From positions 36,915,334 through 36,979,333 of the forward strand of contig NC_041016.1 in assembly GCF_004193775.1 (NCBI RefSeq): a stretch of 64,000 bases of DNA. Direction: 5' to 3'. The first letter of the stretch is position 1, and each line of letters starts with the position of its first letter. The DNA comes from Glycine soja (taxonomy: Eukaryota > Streptophyta > Magnoliopsida > Fabales > Fabaceae). This document shows positions 10,500 to 20,640 of this stretch, piece after piece. A program made the position numbers and the translations under genes. A model generated the notes under the pieces. The model was not told the origin of the DNA. It ran no database searches and saw nothing but the letters and a program-made list of their open reading frames with translations.

Positions 10500-12530
10500 T
10501 CATGGGGTGGCTTCAGAATCATCATCATCATCTGAATCTGTATCCTCTGCTGCATCTTCCTTTGCCTCAGCTGCTTCTTCTTCTTCCTCAGCTGCTTCTT
10601 CTTCTTCCTCAGCTGTTTCACCATCATCAATGCCACTGTCTGAGAGTCTCTTGATCAGGCGTTCCAGCTCCATCTTCTTCTCTGTGTTGGCTTTGATGGT
10701 GGCTTCCAGCACCTTGCATGTGTCCTTGAGTTCAGCAATCAAAGTATCTTTGGACACAGCACCTGAAGCAGCAGCTTTCCCTGATGTCGAGACAATGTCT
10801 GGGACATGTGTCCCCTCAAACAATTTGTAATGCAGGGATAGAGGAGATTCTCTCTTCATCACAGAGTCAGTGCAGTTTAAAATATTGGGATGTTGACTCA
10901 ACATAATGCCACACAATACAGTTGGGAAGGCAATGGGTAATTTGACAGCAAAGGATTCTGAATGCTTAACAGTTTGATCAAATATATAGTTTCCAAAATT
11001 AAATTTGGACTTGGTTCCAACAGCATACAGAAATTTACCCAAACCTGTGGCAACAGTGGAAGTATGATTGGTGGGTACCCAGTTTGCAGCTCCAATCCTG
11101 TGCAGGATTGCATATTTCACACTTAGCTTCCCTGCAGACAGCTTCCCTTTCTTTGGCCAATGCTGGACTTGTTTGGCAGTGATTTCCTTGGCAATTTGAT
11201 GCTCAGAGACAGTAATATCCACCACTCCATCTGTTGGTCTGCCCAGGTATTTGTTGATTACAGCAGGGGAGAATCTAACACATTTTCCTCTGACAAACAC
11301 TCTTTGATACTCATCACTCTTTCTGTTTGTTATGTCAGAGGGAATGTTGACAATGAATTCCCTGACTAGACTTTCATAACAATCTCCCAACTTGGTGACA
11401 GTTTTCATCAGTCCTGCTGCCTTGATGAGGTCCATGGTCTCCTTGCAATCCAAGGCATCTCTTCCCAGTTCTCTTTCAACCGCAAGTCTGCGTTGATACA
11501 CATATTTCCACTTTTCAACATTGCCAATGGAGTGGAAAGAGATGTTGTCCAATGGTGCATCAGGAACATTTCCAGGCACCTTTCTCCCAGATTTCTTGGC
11601 CCTCTTTGATGTCGAGACATCTAGTTCGACATCATCATCAGAATCGGATGAGGAAATTTCTTTCCTCTTCTTGGAGGGGATTGCAACCTTGCTCCTTCTG
11701 GATGTGGTAGGAGTGATTGGAGTTCTCTTCTTCTGGGCCATAGTTTTGATTCGTCCAGACCTCTTGATGGGGGTTTTTCCCTTTCTGCTTTGTAGTCTTT
11801 CTGCAATGCCAGGTGCCAACTTGTTGGCAATGGGTTCCTCATCAGATTCTACCTCTTCAAGGTCAATGAGGTCACCTGGAGCAGGTTCTGGTGCCCTTGG
11901 TGCAGGGGTCTTCTCTGTGGCTTGATCTTCTTCTTCTGTTGATTCCTCTTCACTGGGTGAAGGGAGGGCTTCAGCATTTGGAGCGGAAGATGTTGGAACA
12001 TCTTTATCAACATCAGGCACAGAAACATTCGGGGTGGAGGATGTTGGAACATCTTCACCAGCATCAGGCACAGCAGCATTTTTCAGAATGTTACTCACAA
12101 TACTGCGGATCTTCTTATCCATCTCCGGGTCTACTTCCCTAGGACTTGTTGCAGGGCTAGGGTTTTCAGAAATCTTCACTCCCTGTTGTCTTTTGGGAAC
12201 CAGTTTCTCAGGGACAGGAGCTTGGCCAGGAATCATTTGTATGGGTTGGATGTTGAATTCAGGTTGTTCCTGGTGCGGAGATGATGGTACAGAGGGTGAG
12301 CCAGGAGCTGCAGTATCTTTTGGTGAGGTAGCCATGGAGAAGCAGAGCTTTTGAAATGGTTTCGTGAAATTCCGAGAGGTGTTGGGGAATGCTGATGAAA
12401 ACAAGAATGCCACGAAAATATAAATTTGAATGAGGAATGTAAAGGGACGTGTGAAGCAACGGTCGAATTTGTCTTGGCCCAGTAGAGAACGCGCTATTAA
12501 CGTTTGAGCACGTTCAAATAACAGTAATTG
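10500..12530 (-). CDS. SIRE1-like ORF2 ('envelope-like'), expressed by stop-codon readthrough
   Basis: The frame is the same as gag-pol and is open from the base after the gag-pol UAG (12531-12533) to the stop at 10500. The codon at 12413 is GTG, not ATG, and the first ATG is at 12335, so translation by readthrough is the likely route. The first 39 codons end in a strongly hydrophobic segment (about 12395-12460), a possible membrane helix. Counting residues from 12413: a Pro/Ser-rich acidic stretch (30-200), a basic nuclear-signal-like stretch (210-285), a globular region (290-515) with 'EFIVNIPSD' and 'FVRGKCVRFSPAVINKYLGRP', a coiled coil (about 553-592) and a Glu/Ala/Asp tail (598-637). 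The globular part resembles the 'putative plant transposon protein' domain. An envelope function is only historical labelling. No signal peptide, glycoprotein cysteine pattern or fusion peptide is evident. Confidence 0.85.
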   Translation of the reverse strand, partial: QLLLFERAQTLIARSLLGQDKFDRCFTRPFTFLIQIYIFVAFLFSSAFPNTSRNFTKPFQKLCFSMATSPKDTAAPGSPSVPSSPHQEQPEFNIQPIQMIPGQAPVPEKLVPKRQQGVKISENPSPATSPREVDPEMDKKIRSIVSNILKNAAVPDAGEDVPTSSTPNVSVPDVDKDVPTSSAPNAEALPSPSEEESTEEEDQATEKTPAPRAPEPAPGDLIDLEEVESDEEPIANKLAPGIAERLQSRKGKTPIKRSGRIKTMAQKKRTPITPTTSRRSKVAIPSKKRKEISSSDSDDDVELDVSTSKRAKKSGRKVPGNVPDAPLDNISFHSIGNVEKWKYVYQRRLAVERELGRDALDCKETMDLIKAAGLMKTVTKLGDCYESLVREFIVNIPSDITNRKSDEYQRVFVRGKCVRFSPAVINKYLGRPTDGVVDITVSEHQIAKEITAKQVQHWPKKGKLSAGKLSVKYAILHRIGAANWVPTNHTSTVATGLGKFLYAVGTKSKFNFGNYIFDQTVKHSESFAVKLPIAFPTVLCGIMLSQHPNILNCTDSVMKRESPLSLHYKLFEGTHVPDIVSTSGKAAASGAVSKDTLIAELKDTCKVLEATIKANTEKKMELERLIKRLSDSGIDDGETAEEEEEAAEEEEEAAEAKEDAAEDTDSDDDDDSEATP

Positions 12531-12533
12531 CTA
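12525..12533 (-). promoter_or_regulatory. Leaky-stop (readthrough) context UAG-CAA-TTA between gag-pol and ORF2
   Basis: In element sense the sequence is TAG CAA TTA. This fits the CARYYA rule for tobamovirus-type leaky UAG codons. The frame continues open for 676 further codons. Stop-codon suppression is the reported mode of ORF2 expression for soybean SIRE1, so this copy keeps the signal. Confidence 0.85.
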
Positions 12534-15500
12534 TAAATCCTCTAGCACACAAATGCCCAGCTTGCCCCTTAGTTTTTCAAACTGATTTGCATCCAATGCC
12601 TTTGTGAAAATATCTGCTATTTGTTCCTCAGTGTCAACATGCTCCAGTGTGATAACTTTATCATCAACAAGCTCTCTAATATAGTGATGTCTAATGTCAA
12701 TGTGCTTGGTTCTGCTGTGTTGAACAGGATTTTTAGAAATATTAATAGCACTCAAGTTGTCACAGAACAATGTCATGACATCTTGTTCGACATTGTACTC
12801 CTTGAGCATCTGCTTCATCCAAACTAGTTGTGAACAGCTGCTTCCTGCTGCAATATACTCTGCTTCTGCAGTAGATAGGGACACACAGTTCTGCTTCTTG
12901 CTGAACCATGAAATAAGATTGTTGCCCAGATAGAAGCATCCACCAGAAGTGCTTTTTCTGTCATCTGCACTTCCAGCCCAATCAGCATCACAATACCCAA
13001 CCAGCATTGAATCTGAACAATGACAGTACATAATCCCATAGTCACTGGTGCCATTTACATATTTCAGAATTCTCTTTACTTGAGTCAAGTGACTTATCTT
13101 AGGATTGGCTTGATATCTTGCACAAACACCTACTGCATAGGTGATGTCGGGTCTGCTAGCTGTTAAATATAGTAAGCTCCCAATCATGCTTCTGTACAGA
13201 CTTTGATCAACACTGGTGCCAGCTTCATCTTTTGACAGCTTCAAGTGAGTAGGTGCAGGTGTTCTTTTATGGCTGGCATTCTCCATTCCAAACTTCTTGA
13301 TAATGTTCTTTGCATACTTGCTTTGTGAGAGGAATATGGAGTCTTCCATCTGCTTCACTTGAAGTCCCAGAAAATAAGTCAGCTCTCCAACAAGACTCAT
13401 CTCAAATTCAGATTGCATATGTTGAACAAAATGTGGAAGCATCTCATTCGACATCCCTCCAAACACAATGTCATCAACATATATCTGTGCTATCATCAAG
13501 TTTTCAGCATCTTGCTTGACAAAGAGAGTCTTGTCAATTCCTCCCTTCCTATACCCTTGCTGAGTAAGGAACTCTGTTAGCCTTTCATACCAAGCTCTTG
13601 GAGCTTGCTTCAATCCATAGAGAGCCTTCTTGAGCCTGTATACATGATCTGGATGAGTTGGATCTACAAATCCCTTTGGCTGCTCCACGTAGGCTTCTTC
13701 ATTCAGGTATCCATTCAGAAACGCGCTCTTCACATCCATTTGGTACAGCTTGAATTTGAGGATGCAAGCTACACCAAGTAACAATCTGATGGACTCAAGT
13801 CTAGCAACCGGGGCAAACGTTTCATCAAAGTCTACACCTTCAATCTGAGTGTAGCCTTGAGCAACAAGTCTGGCCTTGTTTCTGGTTATAACACCTTCTT
13901 CATTGGTTTTGTTCTTGAAGATCCACTTGGTGCCAATCACATTAGTTCCCTCGGGTCTCGGAACTAGCTCCCAGACTTCATTCCTTTTGAATTGCTCCAA
14001 TTCTTCTTGCATAGCATTGATCCAGAACTCATCAGTCAGTGCCTCTTTCACATTCTTGGGCTCAATTTTGGAGACAAAACATGAGTTGGAGACAATCTCA
14101 ATCTCCCTTGATCTTGTAGTGACTCCTTTGTTTGGATCTCCTATAATCAGCTCCTTGGGGTGCATCTTCTGGATTCTAATGGAAGGTCTCTTGCCAGGTT
14201 GGTTGATGTTTGATTCATCTGTAGCAGAATCAGAGTTTTCTGCATTTTCTGCACTTTTAGCTGTATCTGCTACATTGTCTCCCGATGTTCTGACATCTTC
14301 TTCGACATCCTTCTTTCTTGCTGGAGTTAGATCATCAACAACCACATTGATGGATTCCATCACAGTTCTGGTTCTGGAATTGAATACTCTATATGCTCTG
14401 CTGTTTGTAGAGTATCCCAGGAATATTCCTGCATCACTCTTGGGATCCATCTTTCTCCTTTGCTCTCTATCTGCCAAAATGTAACATGGACTTCCAAAGA
14501 TGTGGAAGTGCTTGACAGTTGGCTTCCTCCCTTTCCAGATTTCATACAGTGTGGTTGGAGTCCCTCTTCTCAGTGTGACTCTGTTGTGGATGTAGCATGC
14601 TGTGTTCATGGCTTCAGCCCAGAGATTATAGGGAAGTTCTTTGGCATGAAGCATGACCCTAGCAGCCTCTTGCAAAGTCCTGTTTTTCCTCTCAACTATG
14701 CCATTCTGTTGTGGTGTAATGGCTGCAGAGAACTCATGAGTGATGCCTTCAGATGTGCAGAATTCAGTAAACCTGCTGTTTTCAAACTCTCTGCCATGGT
14801 CACTCCTGATTCTCTTGATGACACAGTCTTTTTCTCTTTGAAGTCTTAGACTCAACTCCTTGAATACTTCAAAGGTGTCTGATTTTTCTCTGATAAAGTT
14901 GACCCAGGTAAATCTGGAGAAATCGTCCACAACAACATAGGCATACCTCTTTCCTCCAAGGCTTTCAACTTGCATAGGCCCCATCAAGTCCATGTGAAGT
15001 AGTTCCAGCACCCTGGAAGTGGTCTGATGTTGAAGCTTCTGGTGGGACATCTTGACTTGCTTTCCAATCTGACATTCACCACAAATTCTGCCTTCTTCTA
15101 TTTTCAGACTGGGAATGCCTCTAACAGCACCTTTGTCAATGATTTTCTTCATGCCTCTTAAGTGCAGATGTCCAAATCTTTGATGCCATATTCTGACTTC
15201 ATCTTCTTTGGAGGATAGACATGTGGAGGAGTAACTGGTTTCTTGAGGTGTCCATAGGTAGCAGTTGTCCTTTGATCTGCTGCCCTTCATTAGAACTTCA
15301 CTCTTCTCATTTGTCACCAAGCATTCTGACTTTGTGAAGTTTACATTGAATCCTTCATCACACAGCTGACTGATGCTGATCAAGTTTGCAGTCAGTCCCT
15401 TCACCAGCAGTACTTTGTCCAGACTAGGAAGTCCATCATGGACTAGCTTTCCCATTCCAGTGATCTTTCCTTTAGAGCCATCTCCAAATGTCACATAGCT

Positions 15501-17264
15501 AGTGGAGCAAGGTTCAATGTTCACCAGGAATTCTTTGACTCCTGTCATGTGTCTGGAACAGCCGCTATCTAGGTACCAATCTTCCTTAGCTGATGCTCTA
15601 AGTGAAGTATGAACAACAAGACTAACAGTCTTGTGTTTTGGAACCCACATCATCTTCCTTCTGCTGCTGCTACTTTGAGTTCCATGATGTGAATGACCAT
15701 GTAAATGATAGCAAAAGGGCTTTATGTGACCATACTTGCCACAGTAGTGACACCTCCAATTCTTTCTTTTGCTCCTTTTCTGCTGCGTTCCATGATGTCG
15801 AGACCGATGTTGTGACATCGTGGCTCCAGTGCTGTTTTTGGCAGGAACAAATTCTGTCATGGTTGTTCTGCCAGCAGACTTAGGATTAAATCCAAGTCCT
15901 CTCTGGTTTCCAACATTCTTTCCAAGCTGTAGCACCTCATCAAGCGTATCTGAGCCTTTATTCAGCATCTTTATTGATTTTGTCATGTTTTCCAGTTTAG
16001 AGTTCAGAAAACCAACTTCTCCTTTAAGCTCAGAGATCTCCTCTTCATGTGCCTCCTTTTCAGCCTCCAGATTTGCAATGACCTTCTTCAGTTGTGCTTC
16101 CTGCTGAAGAATCTTCTCACTTTTGATGCATAGTTCTCTATAGGATATAGCAAGCTCATCAAAAGTGATTTCACTATCTGTATCACTTGAATCTTCAGCA
16201 GAGTCAAATCTCCCAGTGAGTGCATTCACATCTCTGTCAGAATCACTTTCTTGTTCACTCTCTGTATCATCAGACCGACTTACAGAAAGTCCTTTCCTCT
16301 GCTTCTTGAGATGAGTGGGACATTCAGCTTTGATGTGTCCAAAGCCTTCACACCCACGGCATTGAATTCCTTTGCTGTGACTGGGCTTTTCATCTGACTT
16401 TTTCTGGTATTCACTGCCTTTCCTGATGTCGAAAGGGATGTTCCGGACATGTGGTTTCTGCCTCCTGTCCATTCTGTTCATTACTTTGTTGAACTGTTTT
16501 CCAAGGAGCACAACTGCGTTAGTCAGACCTTCATCAGTATCCAGGTCATACTCATCTTCTTCTCCTTCATCATTGGACACGAAAGCCAGATTCTTGCTCT
16601 TCTTTTCAGCCCTATCCGAGAGTCCTAGCTCAAAGGTTTGAAGGGAACCAATGAGTTCATCCACTCTCAAGTTGCAAATGTCTTGGGCCTCCTCTATTGC
16701 AGTGACTTTCATGTCAAATCTCTTAGGCAAGGATCTGAGGATCTTTCTCACCAGCTTTTCATCTGTCATCCTCTCTCCTAAGGCAGTGCAAGCATTGGCA
16801 ATTTCAAGAATGTTCATGTGGAAGTCATGAATACATTCTTCCTCCTTCATCTTCAGATTTTCGAATTTTGTGGCCAATAGTTGCAATCTGGACATCTTCA
16901 CTTTGGAGGTTCCTTCATGAGTGGTTTTCAGGATCTCCCATGCATCCTTGGCCACTGTGCATGTGTTGATCAGTCTGAAGATATTCTTGTCAACTCCATT
17001 GAATAGAGCATTCAAAGCTTTGGAGTTTCCAAGTGCCAATTCGTCTTCTTCTTTAGTCCAGTCTTCTTCTGGCTTCAATTCATCAGTGGGCTTTCCTTCT
17101 GTGTCCAGCATCTTGGGATGTTCCCAGCCTTTGATGACAGCTTTCCAGGTTCTGCTATCCAGTGATTTGAGGAAGGCCACCATCCTTGCTTTCCAGTATT
17201 CATAGTTGGTTCCATCCAGAATAGGTGGTCTGTTCACTGGTCCTCCTTCTTTCTCCATGTTCAT
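12531..17264 (-). CDS. gag-pol: SIRE1-like Gag-Pol polyprotein (copia), 1577 residues
   Basis: One uninterrupted frame. Gag occupies about 1-540, with two CX2CX4HX4C zinc knuckles (C302-C315 and C505-C518) flanking an acidic and coiled-coil region (330-440). Protease: D-S-G at 566-568. Integrase: HHCC zinc site (H694, H699, C728, C731) and DX35E core (D759, D822, E858), followed by the GKGK-type linker. RT: 'KARLVAQGY' at 1130-1138 and YVDD at 1262-1265. RNase H: 'CDADWAG' at 1425-1431 and 'STAEAEY' at 1464-1470. The order PR-IN-RT-RH is that of Ty1/copia. The ATG at 17262-17264 is chosen because it lies just 58 bp downstream of the 5' LTR and opens the domain-bearing frame. All catalytic residues are present. 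The product would make virus-like particles, reverse-transcribe and integrate the element. Confidence 0.95.
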   Translation of the reverse strand: MNMEKEGGPVNRPPILDGTNYEYWKARMVAFLKSLDSRTWKAVIKGWEHPKMLDTEGKPTDELKPEEDWTKEEDELALGNSKALNALFNGVDKNIFRLINTCTVAKDAWEILKTTHEGTSKVKMSRLQLLATKFENLKMKEEECIHDFHMNILEIANACTALGERMTDEKLVRKILRSLPKRFDMKVTAIEEAQDICNLRVDELIGSLQTFELGLSDRAEKKSKNLAFVSNDEGEEDEYDLDTDEGLTNAVVLLGKQFNKVMNRMDRRQKPHVRNIPFDIRKGSEYQKKSDEKPSHSKGIQCRGCEGFGHIKAECPTHLKKQRKGLSVSRSDDTESEQESDSDRDVNALTGRFDSAEDSSDTDSEITFDELAISYRELCIKSEKILQQEAQLKKVIANLEAEKEAHEEEISELKGEVGFLNSKLENMTKSIKMLNKGSDTLDEVLQLGKNVGNQRGLGFNPKSAGRTTMTEFVPAKNSTGATMSQHRSRHHGTQQKRSKRKNWRCHYCGKYGHIKPFCYHLHGHSHHGTQSSSSRRKMMWVPKHKTVSLVVHTSLRASAKEDWYLDSGCSRHMTGVKEFLVNIEPCSTSYVTFGDGSKGKITGMGKLVHDGLPSLDKVLLVKGLTANLISISQLCDEGFNVNFTKSECLVTNEKSEVLMKGSRSKDNCYLWTPQETSYSSTCLSSKEDEVRIWHQRFGHLHLRGMKKIIDKGAVRGIPSLKIEEGRICGECQIGKQVKMSHQKLQHQTTSRVLELLHMDLMGPMQVESLGGKRYAYVVVDDFSRFTWVNFIREKSDTFEVFKELSLRLQREKDCVIKRIRSDHGREFENSRFTEFCTSEGITHEFSAAITPQQNGIVERKNRTLQEAARVMLHAKELPYNLWAEAMNTACYIHNRVTLRRGTPTTLYEIWKGRKPTVKHFHIFGSPCYILADREQRRKMDPKSDAGIFLGYSTNSRAYRVFNSRTRTVMESINVVVDDLTPARKKDVEEDVRTSGDNVADTAKSAENAENSDSATDESNINQPGKRPSIRIQKMHPKELIIGDPNKGVTTRSREIEIVSNSCFVSKIEPKNVKEALTDEFWINAMQEELEQFKRNEVWELVPRPEGTNVIGTKWIFKNKTNEEGVITRNKARLVAQGYTQIEGVDFDETFAPVARLESIRLLLGVACILKFKLYQMDVKSAFLNGYLNEEAYVEQPKGFVDPTHPDHVYRLKKALYGLKQAPRAWYERLTEFLTQQGYRKGGIDKTLFVKQDAENLMIAQIYVDDIVFGGMSNEMLPHFVQHMQSEFEMSLVGELTYFLGLQVKQMEDSIFLSQSKYAKNIIKKFGMENASHKRTPAPTHLKLSKDEAGTSVDQSLYRSMIGSLLYLTASRPDITYAVGVCARYQANPKISHLTQVKRILKYVNGTSDYGIMYCHCSDSMLVGYCDADWAGSADDRKSTSGGCFYLGNNLISWFSKKQNCVSLSTAEAEYIAAGSSCSQLVWMKQMLKEYNVEQDVMTLFCDNLSAINISKNPVQHSRTKHIDIRHHYIRELVDDKVITLEHVDTEEQIADIFTKALDANQFEKLRGKLGICVLEDL

Positions 17265-17308
17265 CAGAATTTATCTCCCTAGATCTCACTCAGTGATTTC
17301 GAGTGCCT
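17265..17308 (-). other. Short SIRE1-like leader between PBS and gag start
   Basis: Only about 44 bp separate the PBS from the gag ATG, an unusually short leader. It includes the plus-strand text 'cagaatttatctccctagatctcac'-type sequence and has no ORF. A packaging signal, if present, must overlap the LTR or gag. Confidence 0.7.
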
Positions 17309-17320
17309 GCTCTGATACCA
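17309..17320 (-). other. Primer binding site, initiator tRNA-Met
   Basis: In element sense TGGTATCAGAGC, two bases from the 5' LTR end. It is the standard plant copia PBS complementary to the 3' end of initiator methionine tRNA. Confidence 0.95.
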
Positions 17321-17322
17321 AT

Positions 17323-18604
17323 TGAAATTCTGATACTGGGGACAGATGTCGTATAGGATGTCACGACATCACGCTTCAGAACATGCAGATTGTCTTTGAC
17401 TGTATGAACAGATTAAACAAGTAAATAACACAGGAGAATTGTTAACCCAATTCGGTGCAACCTCACCTACATCTGGGGGCTACCAAGCCAGGGAGGAAAT
17501 TCACTAAAATAGTGTTAGTTCGAAGATCTAACAGCCACTGTTTACAACCTTCTCACCTAACCACTACCCGTGCAATCTCTACCTAAGAGCCACTCTTAGA
17601 TATGAGAAACCCCGCTCACTCCCTCTCAATCACACTCCCGTGTTTACAAACCAATCAAATACACACCAGAGATTGCTCTCTGAACAATAGAGATCAACTC
17701 CACACAAACTACAGAGATCAACTCTACACACTCTAGAGATCAACTCTACACACTCAGGTCCAACACTCGATGTTAGAGTAACATCAAGGTGGCTCACAAA
17801 AGACTCAAGTCCCAAAACTCACAAAATAACTCTTCAATCCCGGACTTGGTACAAAACTCGTGCAGCCTCCATGTTTTTATAGCAGTGTGTGTGTCTGGGC
17901 TGCAACAGCTTGTGCTGGATGAGATCTATCATTCTTCCTGAAAATCTGCACTTAAAGATCTAAAAGATACAATTTGATCTTTTAGTTTTTATCTTTAATC
18001 TTTAATCTTTAATCCCTGAACGAACTATTCAAGTTTGTAATTCGAACTTTAATTATCTTTTAATTCGTTCCAAGAGATAGATCTTCTAATCTGTTGCTAA
18101 CTGCACAATAATCTGTTAGAGATAACAGATTTATGTGTCCAGTATTTTCGGGCCGGATGTCAGGACATCGTGTCCGACATCATGGATCCTGCAACTTCAA
18201 TGCTTTTAGCAACTCCAGTATTTTCGGGCAGGATGTCCTGGACATTGTATCCGACATCGTGGATCCTGCAGCTTCAATGCTTTTAGCAATTCCAGTATTT
18301 TCAGGCAGGATGTCCTGGACATTGTATCTGACATCGTGGATCCTGCAACTTCAATGCTTTCAGCAACTCCAGTATTTTCGGGCAGGATGTCCTGGACATT
18401 GTATCCGACATCGTGAATCCTGCAGCTTCAATTCTTCATTTGACATTTTATCTTGCCTTGTGCATTGTGCAGCCCGATCTGATTCCTTGACATAACGTTG
18501 GACATCATGTGCAGCAACTCCAGCTTTCCTTCATTGTCTAAGTGCTTATGTTTTAACAAAATCTTAGCCAATCTTTTAAAGCTTAGTAAAGCTAGGCACT
18601 AACA
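17323..18604 (-). repeat. SIRE1-like 5' LTR
   Basis: This is the upstream LTR of the minus-strand element, with the same TG...CA ends as 8585-9868. Differences seen by eye include A for G in 'aacccaattcgg', A for G in 'ctctacctaag', A for G in 'gatacaatttg', a 2-bp loss near 18116, and three changes in the U3 repeats. It has a TATA-like box in reverse at 17874-17881, 77-bp U3 repeats from 18139, and the 26-bp modules at 17345, 18156 and 18481. This LTR would drive transcription of the element. Confidence 0.93.
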
Positions 18605-18609
18605 ATCCC

Positions 18610-18841
18610 CTTTTTGACTTACGGAATGTTACGGAACCTCACTTAATTATGCAACGATGCTTCCATTTGATTTCCGGTGTGTCACGGAAACTTACGGATT
18701 GTGCATCAATATTTTTTGGTTTTCCGGCATGTCCTGGAATTTCACAAATTGCCTAATGATGGGTGCCAAGCACCTCACAAGGACCAAAGAAAGGTCGCAT
18801 GTCATCAAGCAAAGGTCCCCGGACGAAATTAGGGTATGACA
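18610..18841 (-). repeat. Ogre/Tat-family solo LTR, right piece
   Basis: Continuation of the LTR at 7231-8584 after the SIRE1-like insertion. It contains repeated 'ttacggaa' motifs and ends 'gaaattagggtatgaca', the reverse complement of the family's TGTCATACCC start. The target duplication gtatt follows at 18842-18846, and the interrupted RT frame then resumes. Confidence 0.85.
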
Positions 18842-19640
18842 GTATTTATGGATGATTTCTCTATATTTGGAGATTTGTTCACGTTATGCCTCAAAAACTT
18901 GGAAAGAGTCCTATAAAGATGCATTGAAAAGAACCTTGTGCTAAATTGGCAAAAATTTCACTTCCTGGTAACCAAAGGTATAGTGCTCGAGCATAAAACT
19001 TCAATAAGAGGTATTGAAATAGATCAAGCCAAGATAGAAGTAATTGAAAAGCTCCCACTACCTCAAGACGTGAAAGGAGTAAGAAACTTTTTGGGGCACG
19101 CTGGTTTCTATAGAAGTTTCATACAGATTTCTTTAAGATTGCCAGTAATTTACTTGGCAAAGAGAACCCTTTCCATTTCAATGAAGAATTTCTTCAAGCT
19201 TTCGACCTCTTGAAAAAGACGCTAATAATTGCACCAGTTATAGTGGCTCCCAATTAGGGGAAAGAATTTGAATTAATGTGTGATGCTAGTGACTATGCGG
19301 TAGAGTAGTATTAGGAAAAAATAGAAATGGAAGATTTCATGCTATCTACTATGCCAACAAAGTGCTAAATGGAGCCCAAACCAACTACACAACAACGGAG
19401 AAGAAGATGCTAGCAGTGTTTATGCCCTTGAAATTTTTTTATCATATCTTGTAGGATCAAAGATCATTGTGCAAACTAACCATTTAGCTATAAAATATCT
19501 ACTCGCTAAAGTGGATTCGAAGCCAAGATTAATTAGATGGGTCCTGCTACTACAAGAGTTTAGTTTAGAGATTTAAGATAAAAATGGGTGTGACAACCTA
19601 GTAGTTGATCTTTTATCGAGACTAGTCAATGAAGAAGTCA
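18842..19640 (+). pseudogene. Athila-like pol: RT catalytic end and RNase H remnant
   Basis: It resumes directly from 7230. The RT active site appears as MDDFSIFG at 18852-18875 (the usual [YF]-[VM]-D-D box). 'KCHFLV..GIVLEHK.S..GIE.D.AKI.VIEKLP.P..VKG.RNFLGHAGFYR.FI' follows at 18935-19125, a classic gypsy RT thumb. RNase H-like sequence around 19250-19620 includes 'Y..TEKEML.V' and '[24 protein letters not shown]'. There are several stops (18914-18916, 19213) and frameshifts. It is non-functional. Confidence 0.85.
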
Positions 19641-20640
19641 CCAAGAAAGAAAAGGAGATCAAAGAATTCCTTGATGAGGCACTCATGGCAATAAGCTTCA
19701 AGGATGAGGACTACCCTTGGTTCAATAACATGGCAAACTTTAAGGCCACGGGACAACCACCAGAAGGTATGAAATTTCACAAGAGAAAAAGGTTCTTCCA
19801 AGAAGCCACCAAGTATGTTTGGGATGATGTTATTCTTTTTCGCATTGCCTATTATTTTTCGTATTGGTTCTAACAATTTGTTAATTGATGTGTAACAAAG
19901 GGAGAAGTCACCATATAGAGGCCACTTCAACAAAGAGAGAACAACTACAAAGATCCTTCGAGCTTGATTTTATTGGCCTACATTCTTCAAAGATGCTCAT
20001 AACCATGCATGATCATGCGATAGCTGTCAAAGAATCAACGACATATCTAGACGACATGAAATGTCATCACATAACATGCAAGAGGCATAAGTCTTTGATT
20101 GTTGGGGAATTGATTTTGTTGGTCCCTTACCATCCTCGTATGACAATGAATATATCTTGGTAGCAGTGGACTATGTCTCAAAGTGGGTGGAAGAAATTGC
20201 TAGTCCAACCAATCATGCAAAGATGGTGATTAAGTTCTTAAAGAGAAACATATTTGCTAGGTTTGGAGTGCCTAGACTCTTGATTAGTGATGGAGGTACA
20301 CATTTGTGTATGCTCAACTCTCAAAGGTCCTCCAACACTATGATGTTCGAGGAAAAGTAGCATCACCCTATCATCCACAAACAAATGGATCGACTAAAGT
20401 TTCAAATAGGGAGATCAATAGGATACCAAAAAAGACCGTAGCTACTTCAAGGAAGGATTGGACTGCAAAGCTTGATGATTACCTATGGGCATATATAACA
20501 ACCTTCAAAACACCTATTGGTCTCTCATTGTTTCAAATGGTGTACAGAAAAGCATGCCACCTACAAGTGGAGTTAGAAATAAAAGATCATTGAAGTTCCT
20601 CAACTTGGACTCTGTGGCATCCAGAGAAAAGATGAAAGTA
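19641..20640 (+). pseudogene. Athila-like integrase remnant
   Basis: The core is readable at 20105-20593: '[20 protein letters not shown]' (first Asp nearby), '[14 protein letters not shown]' (second Asp), then '[20 protein letters not shown]'. The position of the third acidic residue, usually E in NGQ.EVSNREIK, reads K (about 20396). Frameshifts near 20157 and 20310 and stops before 20100 confirm a dead gene. The zinc-binding part before 20100 is only fragmentary ('HHITCKRHK'). Confidence 0.8.

Larger units (their letters stand above)
8585..18604 (-). mobile_element. SIRE1-like: Complete SIRE1-like Ty1/copia (sirevirus) element
   Basis: A 10.0-kb element lies in minus orientation with TG...CA LTRs (8585-9868 and 17323-18604), a perfect TSD atccc (8580-8584 and 18605-18609), an initiator-Met PBS, PPT, one gag-pol frame and a second ORF after it. 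By eye the two LTRs differ at about six substitutions plus one 2-bp indel over 1.28 kb, roughly 0.5 percent, implying a young insertion. Sireviruses are defined by this layout: gag-pol, an extra 3' ORF and several PPT-like tracts. Size, gene order and readthrough context all match soybean SIRE1. It sits inside an Ogre-family solo LTR. All coding frames appear intact, so it may be capable of expression. Confidence 0.93.

Noticed and set aside
10500..12530. True viral envelope gene in the SIRE1-like element
   Set aside because: No signal peptide at an ATG, no cysteine-rich ectodomain, fusion peptide or C-terminal anchor is evident. The basic, Ser/Pro-rich and acidic segments and the plant transposon-protein-like core argue otherwise.
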